Assembly: GCA_021397835.1 (NCBI GenBank) | Contig: JAJFZO010000731.1 | Coordinates: 372,001-436,000, forward strand | DNA: 64,000 nt | DNA from: Moringa oleifera | Lineage: Eukaryota > Streptophyta > Magnoliopsida > Brassicales > Moringaceae | Direction: 5' to 3' | In this document: piece after piece, positions 36,691 through 47,303 of the stretch | How the letters are laid out: every line of letters begins with the position of its first letter | Position numbering within the stretch: the stretch's first letter is position 1 | Position numbers and translations under genes: made by a program | Notes under the pieces: model-generated | Databases searched by the model: none | What the model saw: only the letters and a program-made list of their open reading frames with translations | Told to the model about the DNA's origin: nothing

Positions 36691-36984
36691 AACAAAAATA
36701 CTATTAAGGGAAAGAAAAATGGTGTCAACAATAAAATTAGAGAAGGATATCAACTTACTTTATGCAAAACTACAAATAAGAAAACCTTCAATTTATTCCT
36801 CACATAATCATCATTTACATGAAAGTGATACTACGGATCAGAGATGTACCTAATTATCTGTCATTTCAAAATCATAACAAAAAAAAAACAGAAAAACATG
36901 CCCATCACTAAGGCCATATGCCAACAAACTTAAATTCATTTTCAAGTAATCAAAAAGGAAAATCCATGAATTACTATAGCTGCT

Positions 36985-37140
36985 TTATCAAAATAGCTAC
37001 TACTATTGCTAAACCATGTAAACTCCTACTGCTATTGCTAATTCATCTAATCTACTACTCTATCCAAACTGCTACTGCTACTCTATTTAAACTGCTAGTT
37101 TATCCAAACTACTACTATATTGTTACTGCTACTTCATTTA
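36985..37140. repeat. CTA-rich minisatellite, short copy
   Basis: Units such as GCTACTACTATTGCTAAACC and CTACTGCTATTGCTAATTCA resemble the array at 24.4-25.0 kb. It lies between the YIF1 and acetyl-CoA carboxylase fragments. Confidence 0.75.
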
Positions 37141-37276
37141 GTGTATGAAATTAAGCATTATGTAATGAAGAAATAATTCAAACAGGAACTTAAAAAGCTG
37201 CATGACAATGAAATCTTAATAAGTATGACAAGAAGTTTACAACCAAGGCATAACCAATGAAGCAAACCAGCAATCA

Positions 37277-37430
37277 AAAGAAAATAGTATTCATTGGAAT
37301 CCATACTATAAAGATACTCAACAATAACTTTTCCAATATAATCAACATATTTAGCTAACCTTCTAGTTGCTTGCTCAAGTTTCTTGATAGTTTCCAGGGG
37401 AGCCAAAGTAATTAGACCCTCCTTACTAAC
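37277..37430 (-). pseudogene. Homomeric acetyl-CoA carboxylase, biotin-carboxylase exon fragment
   Basis: After an AG acceptor the minus strand reads SKEGLITLAPLETIKKLEQA, TRRLAKYVDYIGKVIVEYLY and SMDSNEYYFLL. Multidomain acetyl-CoA carboxylases have the same stretch (EEGPIT.AP...VEYLYSM..GEYYFLELNPR), in the ATP-grasp biotin carboxylase domain of the fatty-acid pathway. The LNPRLQVEHPVTE block that should follow is missing. GAATVEY has become GKVIVEY. It is a single dead exon piece. Confidence 0.8.
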
Positions 37431-37624
37431 CTATACCATGCACATTAAAAAGTAAGGATCTGTTAAAAAAATACTCCTAAAAGATAAATGTTATTCTTCT
37501 CCTTTTGTAGTTAAGCAGGTGAGATGTAACTTGAATTCCATAGAAAAGAATATTGAAATAAGAGAAATACATACATTTTAGGAACATAAATGAAAAATAA
37601 AGCCAATTAAGGAAACAAAGATAA

Positions 37625-38250
37625 TGGGGTGAACAATATGCCACACAAAATCAATTAATGCTTCCTTTGGACCCTCAAGGATTTTCACAACATGACCAGC
37701 CCTATTCCATATATAGATCTTGTGCTCTCCTTGCTTACAAAACCCCCAATTACTTACTCACCATCACCACTAAAACAAGGTGCCTTCCTGTGCATCTTGG
37801 TGATGGAATCTCGAAATTCCCAGAAAAGTGCTAAACACTTTGATCTAATGGCCTTCATTTTCTCAGCACCATTAATATCATTCGTGCCCTCATTTATATC
37901 ATCAAGGGTAGTAGCTCCATCTCTCAAAGGCAGAAGATTTTCATAAACCATGATTGTCCGATCATTCAAATTTGTAAAGAGATAATGCCTACTCTTCTGC
38001 TGAGATTATGTTCTTAATGACTGCTCTCCAAAAATGGCAACTATAACATGCACCTTAACACTTTTGTAATCTATTATCAGTATTCCCCTTAGAAGTTCCC
38101 TTCATAAACCAGATCCCCATATTTGTTAAAGCAAGCAGCGGCAGGGGAGCAAGTAGGGGTTCCATCAGAGGAAGGACTAGTACATTGGCCATGTCGGGAA
38201 GAGAAACTAGAAATGCAATTGCACCTCTTGCGTTAATGTCAATAATCATG
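37625..38250 (-). pseudogene. RbBP5-like WD40 protein (COMPASS subunit), fragment copy 2
   Basis: Minus strand reads MIIDINARGA, a frame-broken FNKYGDLVY/GEILI region (IWFMKGTSKGNTDNRLQ in the wrong frame), then NDRTIMVYENLLPLRDGATT, LDDINEGTND, KMKAIRSKCLALFWEFRDSI, KMHRKAPCFSGDGE, a stop replacing Trp, and GEHKIYIWNRAGHVVKILEG plus PKEALIDFVWHIVHPII. This follows the later WD40 blades of plant RbBP5-like (RBL) proteins, which support histone H3K4 methylation. Frameshifts and stops show it is dead. Confidence 0.82.
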
Positions 38251-38259
38251 AAAGCATAT

Positions 38260-39160
38260 GAAAGCAGACAGACAAGATAAAAAGATGAAGTAGAGGAACC
38301 ATGATGTCAAAAAAGCCTATAGAGGGGTTTTCTAAAAGAAATCATTAGTTTGTTTGCATATTAATAAACCAAAATACAATAACTTCGTCACAGTATGGCA
38401 ATTGAATGGAGAAATTTCTATTAGCAGTTATAGGAGCTTTTCTAAAATTTTTGTTGCTCATTCTTATACTTTGTTATTCTCTACCAGCATTTCTAGAATA
38501 TTTTGTGCTCCCCTATACTAAATTCTGACAACATTTACGTTGTGGTCAACACCAAGGTAAACTAAAAATGTTGCCTAAAAGTTGGCACAATAATTGTCTA
38601 AATAGATAATTCATGACAAAAATTGAGATCGTTGTCAAACTATGAATAATAGACAAGGATTTCACTGGGTTCAAAAGCCTCGATTCAATCCTTCATAATT
38701 TTAGATTCATAGATAAATTGCATTATAACATTTTGAGAAAAACATATTTCAATGCAAGTTCTTAGAGGTGCTATTACTTGTGGTTGGTAAATGGAGTCAA
38801 ATATATTGACAAAAGAAAGTTGTAGCTACTTGGAAGATGTTGCACCTCTCTTTAAGTGGTCGTTTCCTTTCATCCACAAAATTGACAAAGATGCATATAC
38901 AGTTAATTATAAATTTCAAATAAGTAAAGTGAGAATACCACATTTCTTCACAAATATCTTGCAAATCTCGAAATAAGAATCAAATATGGAAGTGAGACCC
39001 AATAATGTAAAATAATAAACTTTGAACACCAAAATAAGTCACACTCTTTGCTTGGGATTAATAAACTTCAAAAGACCACTTATGTATCATGTTTAACTCA
39101 AATAAGCATTTATAGTTATATCAGGAATCATAGTAGCCATACCTTCTTAAAGTATAGGAG
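38260..39160. other. Intron-like or unassigned sequence between the RbBP5-like copies
   Basis: No clear exon. Bases 38,421-38,490 are an inverted match to about 40,280-40,360 (GAGCTTTTC...TTGCTCATTCTTA), so the copies are joined by an inverted segment. Confidence 0.4.
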
Positions 39161-39169
39161 GTTGTAATG

Positions 39170-39383
39170 CACAAGCTTCTTGAGATCTGCTCAACAGTAG
39201 CCTGCAGATCAACTTCATTATCATTATAGTCTAAGCTTGCCTCATTGCTGCTCTTCTGATGCTCTTCTTTACTTGGATCATTTTAATCCTCAACCTCCAA
39301 TTTCGAAGTGCAATCATCCCCAAATTCCGCATTATCTTCATCTGATTCAATTTTTGATGAACCATCATCACCAAAACCCTGCA
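39170..39383 (-). pseudogene. Acidic exon fragment, unidentified
   Basis: Minus strand is open for about 70 codons apart from one stop: MQGFGDDGSSKIESDEDNAE, CTSKLEVED, NDPSKEEHQKSSNEASLDYN, EVDLQATVEQISR. It is Asp/Glu/Ser-rich, like the disordered tail of a nuclear protein. It could be the tail of the RbBP5-like gene or of another gene; I cannot tell which. Confidence 0.35.
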
Positions 39384-39594
39384 TCAAATTAAAAAATACA
39401 TGAAGTAAAACAATCTTCAACAACCATAAACAGAGAAAAATTGACTTCTTATGCTTTCCAAGTCATCAAAATCTCATATAGAGAGCAACAACATTGCGAT
39501 ATAGCACCAATAAAGGAACTTGTAATTCTCGTGCAAGTGCTCTAACTGATCTCTCTTGACAATGTTACAAAGTTTATTGCTTTATTAAGGTCAT

Positions 39595-40273
39595 TGATCC
39601 AATGGCCTTCATTTTCTCAGTACCATCAAGGTCATTGGTGCCCTCATTTAGGTCATCAAGGGCACTAGCTTCATCTCTCAAAAGCAAAAGATGTCATAGA
39701 CACTGACAGCCTGATCATTCGAATTCCAGCTAAACACTATGTTTTTAATGACAGTTCACCCAGAAATGGGAACTATAGCATGCACCTCAACACTTTTATA
39801 ATCTGTTATCAGTATTTTCCCCTTGTAGTTTCCACATAAACCAGGTCCCCATGTTTGTTAAAGCATGTAGCAACAGGAAAGAAAGGATGGGTTCCATCTG
39901 AGTATTTGTTGCATGATGGAGGGCAGGTGCATTGGCCATATCAGAAACTGTAACTGGAAGTGCAGTTGTGCTTCCTGCCTTGCCTTTAAGTCAGTGATCA
40001 TGGGAGAAAATGAAAGAGAATAAACAAGACAAAAAGATAGAGTAAAGGAACTTGGATGTGGACAAGCCTGTGAAGGGGTTTGCTGGGGAATTGTGTGCAT
40101 AGTCCTCACCATTTAGGACATCCCAAAATATCAATGGTTTGTCAGCCAAAAATGCATGAATCCTATGGCCATACTTTGACCAGCAAAAACTTGTTATAGT
40201 AGCAACACGATCCTTATTTTGGAGCTCCTTTGCAATTCTCCTGGTCTCAATATCCCAGATAATGCAGAGCACC
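39595..40273 (-). pseudogene. RbBP5-like WD40 protein, fragment copy 1
   Basis: Minus strand reads CIIWDIETRRIAKELQNKDR, ITSFCWSKYGHRI, DKPLIFWDVLNGE, then QQTPSQACPHPSS, ITDLKA, CFNKHGDLVYVETTRGKILI, YKSVEVHAIVPISG, and a broken VYD..LL..D..DLNEGTNDLDG region. It starts earlier in the protein than copy 2 and overlaps it from the M-I-x-D block on, about 1.74 kb away in the same orientation. Stops and frame changes are frequent. The overlap shows a tandem duplication within an already captured fragment, or two capture events from the same gene. Confidence 0.85.
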
Positions 40274-40439
40274 CAGCTGGTAGAGAATAGCAAAGCTAAG
40301 TGTAAGAATGAGCAATAAACATTTTTGAAAAGCTCATGTGACTGCTGATAGAACTGTTAAAGTCAAGTGCATTACATGAGTTTTAGCATTGAGAAACTGT
40401 TGCATCTGACACATAAGGACCAAAAAACCAGTAATTTCA

Positions 40440-41625
40440 ATTCTCTTACCCTCCCAGCAGACTGAGGTAAAGCGATTGAATAGATCTTAAACTTTTGACC
40501 TTCCCTTACCATAAGTACTAAATGTGTATTGCAGAAATCAACATCCTCTATAATCAACTCTTGGTCATCAACAAAAACACTCTGCAGCAAATGGAGAGAA
40601 TATATGCTGAATAACAATCAAAAGAAAGCAAGCAACTATTGCAGATATGTATCATCAACCATACTACCAGAAAAAAGTCAGCTGATTATAAGAGTTTATA
40701 ACTGTAACAAGGGTGACCACACAGATAAAAACATTGTCAAGCCATCAACCTCCCACATTGGTGGATTGAAAGAAGCACCAACAGGACTTTGAAGAAGATA
40801 ATGATAATCAACTATTTTGCCATCCTTAGGAGCGTCTATAAATAGATAGAGGTGTCCTTGATGATGCTCAACTATGCCGTGTGGTAAACCTTCACATTTC
40901 CAAACTAATGTCAAGCCAAATAGTGAATCAGCTGCATTTATTAGAAAGACCTAAAAGATGGTAACAATTATTATATCACTTATAATTAAATTAATTCAGA
41001 AAATCTTGACACTTAGTAAAAATTGTAAATAATTTTTATTTCAAGGTAATACCTTTGACAATGTAGGAAAGAAAGTATTTACAGTCACAAAGTGAAAATC
41101 TTTAGAGTGTCTCATGTTAACATGAACATTGTCATCCAGTTCTTGCAAAAGCAAAAGTCATCATCTATTGATCTAATCGTGCTATAGTATATCCTAGTAA
41201 TAAAATAGAAAATTTTTAAAATAAATTTAACTCATAAAATAGGCAACTTAAAATTAAATAACAATACAAAGAACATGGAATTTGGAAAAAAATTCACATA
41301 AAAACTCACCTACATCGCCTCTTATTTTGATCAGTGATAGCATAAAGCAGTGCCTGCCCATCCTCGGCCCATGCAATCTTTGAAACACTGTCTGATTTTA
41401 GGCTTACTACTTTAAGCACCAGAATTCAAATTCCTCACAGACAACTTAAGAAGTCTCATCCTTATCATACATGGTGCATGCAAGAACTTATGATTCAGTG
41501 ATATCTCACAGACAACTTAAGAAGTCAAATTCCTTATCATACATGGTGCATGCAAGAACTTATGATTCAGTGATATCTCTAGCAATTCTTCATAAGTATA
41601 ACCTACAAATGACTTGAAAATTAAT
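40440..41625 (-). pseudogene. Prolyl-oligopeptidase/oligopeptidase B-like protein, propeller fragment
   Basis: Exon pieces follow the family's order on the minus strand: YEELLEISLNHKFL (41.6 kb), LSVRNLNSGA and IAWAEDGQALLYAITDQNKR (41.3-41.45 kb), ELDDNVHVNMRHSKDFHFVT (41.1 kb), FLINAADSLFGLTLVWKCEG plus EHHQGHLYLF (40.8-40.95 kb), and IIEDVDFCNTHLVLMVREGQ (40.5 kb). This is the beta-propeller of plant S9A peptidases related to Arabidopsis At5g66960. The catalytic alpha/beta-hydrolase domain with Ser-Asp-His is absent. Introns are retained; frames are disturbed, partly by the 71-bp duplication at 41,437-41,578. It cannot be a peptidase. Confidence 0.83.
41437..41578. repeat. 71-bp tandem duplication
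   Basis: ACAGACAACTTAAGAAGTC and the following CATACATGGTGCATGCAAGA occur at 41,437 and again at 41,508. The repeat lies inside the peptidase exon remnant and breaks its frame. Confidence 0.9.
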
Positions 41626-41689
41626 AGAAATAAATCATTTTCCGTATGTATAACCTTCATAGATTCAAAATCAGTTATGCATTGAATTG

Positions 41690-42425
41690 TTAAAATCAAT
41701 GATTCATCTACTTATAATAGAATAATAAAATCTAATCCTTATATGACCAAACATCATAGAACAATAAACTCTAATCCATTGCTTTTCTCTTTGAGTTTCC
41801 CGTAACCAAAACATGTTCAATTTTAAACCAAAAAAAAAAAAAGAAAACAGAATTATCCCTAGAATAGAGAAACTAATGCAATATTTCAAAAGGAAGACGA
41901 TAGTCAACATACCTTTAAGGATGTTTGGACAAGTCGATTCTGTGTGTTCATCGCCACAGAAGCATACGAAGTCCTCTAGAGCACACAAAGTCGAATCTGT
42001 GGTAAAATTAACGATTCATCCGCTTATATGAGCAAACAGCATAGAACAATAAGATTTAATCCCCTATTTTTCTCTTCGATTTACACTGTAACCGAAAATT
42101 GTTCAATTTTTGAAACAAAAAAAGAAAAAATAGATTTGTCTTCACAGAAACTAATGCAGTATTTCAAAAGGAAGAGGATAGTGAACGTAGCTTTTATGGA
42201 TGTTTAGGCAAGTCAAAGCTGTCGATTCATCGCAACAGAAGCACACGAAGTCGAACCTATGGTTAAATCAATGATTCACCTGCTTATATGATCAAACAGC
42301 AAAGAACAATAAATTTTTTTTTTCCGTTTTCTTTTTGAGTTACTCTGCAACCAAAAATTATTCAATGTTAAACCAAGAAAAACACACAGAATTACTTTCA
42401 AAACAGAAAAACTGATGCAACATTC
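41690..42425. repeat. Three-copy tandem repeat, 260-312 bp period
   Basis: Copies start near 41,698, 42,010 and 42,270 with AAYGATTCAYCYRCTTATA. They continue through CATAGAACAATAA, TGTTCAATTTT-type and CTAATGCARTATTTCAAAAG words; copy 3 diverges after about 42,425. Copy 1 has about 50 extra bases (GTCCTCTAGAGCACACAAAG). On the minus strand this ends upstream of the peptidase fragment. Function unknown. Confidence 0.85.
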
Positions 42426-42535
42426 CTCTGAAGTGGAACCAGTGCCGCATATCCCTTGGAATCCTTGGCATCTGGAGCAGTTCTTCTGCATCTGGAGCAA
42501 TTCTTCAATGACAAGGCGGGGCTGGCAGAGGGGAT

Positions 42536-42538
<3 letters not shown>

Positions 42539-42576
<38 letters not shown>
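42539..42576. repeat. (GA)n microsatellite
   Basis: About 18 uninterrupted GA units. Such runs are common in plant 5-prime UTRs; here the flank is GC-richer than the surrounding DNA. Confidence 0.97.
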
Positions 42577-42577
<1 letters not shown>

Positions 42578-42699
42578 CAGCAAAGGAAGGGAAAGAATAA
42601 TGCTAAATGCGTGAACCTTCTATTGTTTAAAAAGTCCTCTAGGCCCAACGGTCAAAATTTGAAGGCATGCATGAAATGTGCATGCTTGAGATACCAATG

Positions 42700-44520
42700 G
42701 GTTTTTTCATACAACTAAAAATAATAATGCATTAATTAATTTCATTATTATTTTTTAAACTTAAAATAAATTTTGATTTCAAAATATTTAATTTAATTAA
42801 AAATTTAAAAATTTAAACTTAAAAATTATTTAAAAATTAAAAATTTTACAAAATAAATTGAAGATTACTAACATAAATAAAAATCACAAAGTTACAAATA
42901 TATTTAAAAATAATTTTGATTTATGTTGGTGTTTTAAAGAATCATAAAAATGTAATAAATCAAAAATGTTAAAAAAGTTTTGAAAATCAGACAAATTCCA
43001 AAGAAAAATATAAAAACATAACTAAAAAATAAATTTAATTAAAATACAAAAATAAAATAAAATTCCAAACAACATGAAGAAAATTTAAAAAAAAAACTTA
43101 AAAGAAAAAAATTCGATAAATCAAGAAAACAATAAATTTTAGATTTCATTAAATTTAAAAAATAATAAAAATAATAAATTATATACTTAGTGTAATACAA
43201 ATTTTAAACTCATTGAACAATAAAAACTCCACCAAGAATCTCTTAAAAAGAAAAAAATTACAAATTTATCATAAAAAATTATTGATTATTATAATTTTAT
43301 GATTAATTCATATTAAATAATTTCTACAAAATTATTTGTAAAAAATTATTCTTAGATAACAAAATATTCACAAAAAAATGTCAAAATTAGCAACAATATT
43401 TAATAATCATAGTAAACAAATTTAATCAAAATTTTTTAATATTGTAAACAAGAATAAAACGATAATAGAAACTTATGATTTGATGAAACATCGAAAGAAA
43501 ATTCATGTAAACGCCTACAACAAATCCAAAAAAAAAAAAAGGTAATAAAAATAAAGATAAAATCATTACTCAATGTAATTTTTAATCAAGAAAAATAAAT
43601 TCACTAAAGAAAATAAGTGAAAAAAATTAAAAATATCCAATAAAAGGAAAAGATATTAAAAAATTGAAAAATTCAAATAACTTAAAGAAAATAAAAAAAT
43701 GAAAAATAAAATCCAACAAAATCAACATAATACATAAAAAAAAGGTCATAATAAAGAAATTAAACTCTTTACAATGCAAATAAAAGGTTTTGTTGAAAAA
43801 AATAATAATAATGTAATATAATATAAAAATAAAAGAAAAGAATATGTATGAAAAAAATCATAAAAAAGAAAGTCGAATAAAATAAAAAGAAAAAATTAAA
43901 ATCTATTAAGTCCAAAAAGTCAAAAAAAAAAACTAAAAATTAATTGAAAAAAGAAAAAACCCAAAAGATTAGAAAATTTTAAAAAATGAAAAATGAGAAA
44001 AGTAAAGTAAATAATTTAAAACAATTCAAGAATAATAAAATATTCTATAAAAAAATTAAAAAATAATTTTAATTTATATTGATCTTTTAAAAAATATATA
44101 ATAAAAATATAACAAATCAAAGAGTAAAAAATAAAGATACAATAAAAATATAAAAGTATTTAAATAAATAAATAAAAATATATAAAATAGAATAAAATTT
44201 AAAAAATCATGTAAAAATAACTTATAACGAAAAGTCAAAAACTAAATAAATTAACAAAATTACAATCACTTAATGAGATTTAATATTTGTAATTTTATTA
44301 AAATTAAATATAAAAATATATCAAAATTAAATAAAATTAAAATAAAATAAATTAAAATGCAATAAAATCTGAAAAATCATGGAAAAATTTTAAAAATATT
44401 AAAAATAAAAAGAAAATAAAACCAAAAAATAAAAAACCAAAAAACCGAATGAACTAAAAAAAATCTAAGAAAAATAAAGTTATTAAAAGAAAAATAAATT
44501 TAAAACAATAAAATTTAAAA
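42700..44520. repeat. AT desert, A-rich on plus strand, left arm of an inverted repeat
   Basis: Over most of its length only A/T with scattered C and G. Bases about 43,400-44,170 match the reverse complement of 45,590-46,370 at a near-constant coordinate sum (about 89,750-89,790); one shared core is AAAAAATAATTTTAATTTAT. Bases 43,650-44,070 also match 1-400 in reverse complement. No gene. Confidence 0.65.
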
Positions 44521-44531
44521 ATATTTTTTAA

Positions 44532-44652
44532 GTGCAACACGAGAATTTTTCATAAGGAACTACCTATTTTAGTATTACTCTTACTCTAGTACGTTGAACT
44601 TTAGAATTTTGATGAGATTGGTGCATTAGTTAGTATATGATTCATCACACCC
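44532..44652 (-). pseudogene. Decayed 5S rRNA gene, array 1 copy a
   Basis: Read on the plus strand it begins GTGCAACACGAG and ends with CATTAGTTAGTATATGAT and CACACCC, i.e. the reverse complement of plant 5S rRNA. Substitutions are mostly C to T and G to A. Internal promoter boxes are eroded, so transcription by RNA polymerase III is unlikely. Confidence 0.75.
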
Positions 44653-44808
44653 AAAATTTGAAAGCATAAAGAAAATAAAAGAAAATGAGAAAAATCATTA
44701 AAAAAGTATAATAGAAAAAAGAGAGAAAATAAAATAAAATAAAAGTTATTAAAAATATATAAATTAAAAATAATAATATCCAAAAAAATATTTTTTTATG
44801 AAAAAAAA

Positions 44809-44923
44809 GTGCAACATGATGATTTTTATGGATAAATCACCCATCCGAATACCATTCTCGCTCAATTACGCTTAATTTTAAGTTTCAATGGGATTCAATG
44901 ATTAGTATTAGTATGATACATTC
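44809..44923 (-). pseudogene. Decayed 5S rRNA gene, array 1 copy b
   Basis: Contains GTGCAACATGA, TCACCCATCCGAATACCATT and CTCGCTCAATTACGCTTAA in the 5S reverse-complement order. It lies about 276 bp from copy a, a normal plant 5S rDNA repeat length. Confidence 0.78.
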
Positions 44924-45056
44924 AAAATTTTTTAAAAATATTAAAAATAAAAATAAAAAACATAATAAAAAATACTAAATGAAATAAAATAACATAAAAT
45001 AAAAGATCATCAAAAGAAAAAAAATAAAATTTAAAAATATTTTTTATTAAAATAGA

Positions 45057-45175
45057 GAATACAACATGAGAATTTTGAAGGAGGAACCATCCATCCGGTA
45101 CTACTCTTACTCAAGTATGCTTAACTTTACAATTTCAATGACACTTGATGCATTAGTGTTGATATGACCACATCC
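45057..45175 (-). pseudogene. Decayed 5S rRNA gene, array 1 copy c
   Basis: Best-preserved copy of this array: ACAACATGAGAATTT, CCATCCGGTACTACTCTTAC, CAAGTATGCTTAACT, GATGCATTAGTGTTGATATG and ACCACATCC match the 5S reverse complement end to end (119 bp), with roughly 70% identity judged by eye. Confidence 0.85.
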
Positions 45176-45304
45176 AAAATTTTAAAAAATACTAAAACTA
45201 AAAATTAATAAAATAATAAAATAAAATTCAAATAAAATAACATAAAATGAAAGATCATCAAAAGAAAAAACTAAAAATAAAAATATTTTCTTATTAAAAT
45301 AAAA

Positions 45305-45403
45305 GGTACAACACTGAGATTTTTTTAGGATGAACCATCCATCCAAAAACTTTTTTAGCCCAAGCATGCTTAATTTTTGTATTAGTATTGGAATAAGTAC
45401 ACC
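45305..45403 (-). pseudogene. Decayed 5S rRNA gene, array 1 copy d (deleted)
   Basis: Shows ACAACACTGAGATTTTTT, AACCATCCATCC, GCCCAAGCATGCTTAA, then jumps to TATTAGTATTGG, so about 20 bp of the 5S sequence are missing. It closes the array; spacer words (AAGATCATCAAAAG) recur between copies. Confidence 0.72.
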
Positions 45404-45559
45404 TAAAAAAATCCAAAAAAATTAAAAATAAAAAAATAAAAGAAAATCATAAAAAAGAAAACACCATGTCCAAAAAAAAGCAAAAAAAAAAGAGAAACAA
45501 ATAAAACTAAAATAAAACAAAAGATCATTAAAAAATAAACTAAAAATAATAACATCCAA

Positions 45560-46880
45560 AAGATATGTTTATATAATTTTATTTATTTATTTTGGACATT
45601 CTTTTATATTTTTGTTGTATTTTTAACTTTTTTGATTGATTTATTATATTTTTATTACATTTTTCTTTAAAAGATCAATACAAATTAAAATTATTTTTTA
45701 ATTTTTCTACAAAATATTTTATCATTGTTGAATTATTTTTAATTATTTCACAGTATTTTTCCTAATTTTTATTTTTAAGTTATTTAATCAATTGTTTTTT
45801 CTTTTTTCAATCATTTTCTTTTTTCTTTCAAAATTTTGGATTTTATTACTTTTTATTTTCTTATTTTTTACTTGATTTTATTTTTCTTTGCTATGATTTT
45901 TTGATATATTTAATTTTTAAAAAATTAATAGTTTATTTTATTTTTTACTATTATTTTTCCATAAAATTTATTTTTCTACGTTCAAAGAGTTTTGTTTTTT
46001 TATTATTACCTGTTTTTTTATATGTATTGTTATGATTTTTTTTTGAATTTTATTTTACATTTTTTTAGTTACTTTAAGTTTTTTTATAAGTTCTCGTTTA
46101 CATATTTCATTTATTTAGTTGGACTTTTTTTTTTTAGTTTCCTTCACTTATTTCTTTTAGTACCTTTATTTTTTTGGATTTTTTTAATTTATTTGGTCTT
46201 TTTAGATTTTTTATTTGTTTTTTATTTTTTATTTTTTCAAATTTTTATTATTTTTATTATTTTTTTATTTTAACTTTTTTAAATTTTTTTGGTTTTGTAT
46301 TTTTTTTAATTTTCTTAGTTTTTTCTATATTTTTTAATTTTTTATAAAAAATTTGGATAAATATCTTTATGATTCCTAGAAATTAATTTTATATTATTTT
46401 TTGACTCTAATGAAATAAGCTATTTTAACTTATAAATTTACCTCAAGTGATATTATATTTTTTATTTCTTAATAATCAAAAATATAAATTTTGAATACAT
46501 AAAGCAGAAGAACCATGCATGTAGGAGTAATCATGATTTGGTTTAAATCACTGAACCGAAGTGTAACTTTTAAAATTAAAATCGGGTTAGAACTGTTTAT
46601 AATGATTATGATTTCAAATTATAATCGGAATTACTTTAAATATAGTTTGAATGTGATTCATATAAATTTTGAATAGAAATCAAAATTGACGATTCAAAAT
46701 CGATGATTTTGGTTCGATTTTTAATTAAATTAATTAAAAATATTAAAAAATTAATTTAAAAATTATAAAAATAATTTAATTTTAAAAAAATATTTTTATA
46801 AAAATATGATCATTATATTTTTTGAAAATATTATTAAAAATTTTTAATTTAGATATAAAATATTTTTATTTAAAAAATCT
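45560..46880. repeat. AT desert, T-rich on plus strand, right arm of the inverted repeat
   Basis: The strand bias flips at about 45,560 from A-rich to T-rich because this is the inverted copy of 43.4-44.17 kb. The 93-residue Phe-rich frame at 45,992-46,273 is a composition artefact. No gene. Confidence 0.65.
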
Positions 46881-46889
46881 ATTTGAATC

Positions 46890-47065
46890 AATTATGAACT
46901 GAACTTGAACTTAAACCAAACTTAAATTGAATTTAAATCAAATCTAAATCGTACTTGAATCTAAATCGATTTTAAATCAAATTTAAACTAAATTTAAATC
47001 GAACTTAGAATTTGAATCGTTTATAAACCGAAACATAAATTGAAACTTAAACCGCTTTTTAATTA
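46890..47065. repeat. Degenerate 10-12-bp tandem repeat
   Basis: Variants of GAACTTAAATC, AATTTAAATCAA and CTTAAACC follow one another for about 175 bp. A related passage with AACCGAA and ATCGG words lies at 46,540-46,720; such words are common in internal parts of plant non-autonomous elements. Confidence 0.55.
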
Positions 47066-47289
47066 AATTTTAATCAAAATTAAAATTTAATGAATCAAAT
47101 TCTAATTTATTTTAATCATAATAAACTTTGAATCTACTCTTTGAAATCAATACTAAATTGAATAGTAACAATGACCACCTCTTTATGTCATCAACTTTCA
47201 TCCACATTTTCTCTCTTCCTTCCCCCCTTCCACCCCACCACCCCCGCCTTTCACTTTCCCACTACTCTTTTTGGCCACAATCTGAACAG

Positions 47290-47303
47290 CCCCCCCCCCC
47301 CCC
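47290..47303. repeat. C14 homopolymer
   Basis: Fourteen consecutive C, in a CT/CC-rich stretch starting at about 47,205. Exceptional in this AT-rich window; length may be affected by sequencing error. Confidence 0.9.

Noticed and set aside
44532..45403. Cassandra-type retroelement LTRs carrying 5S sequence
   Set aside because: Cassandra would give two LTRs around a short interior. Four near-evenly spaced units with shared spacers fit tandem rDNA better, and no primer-binding site or polypurine tract was seen.
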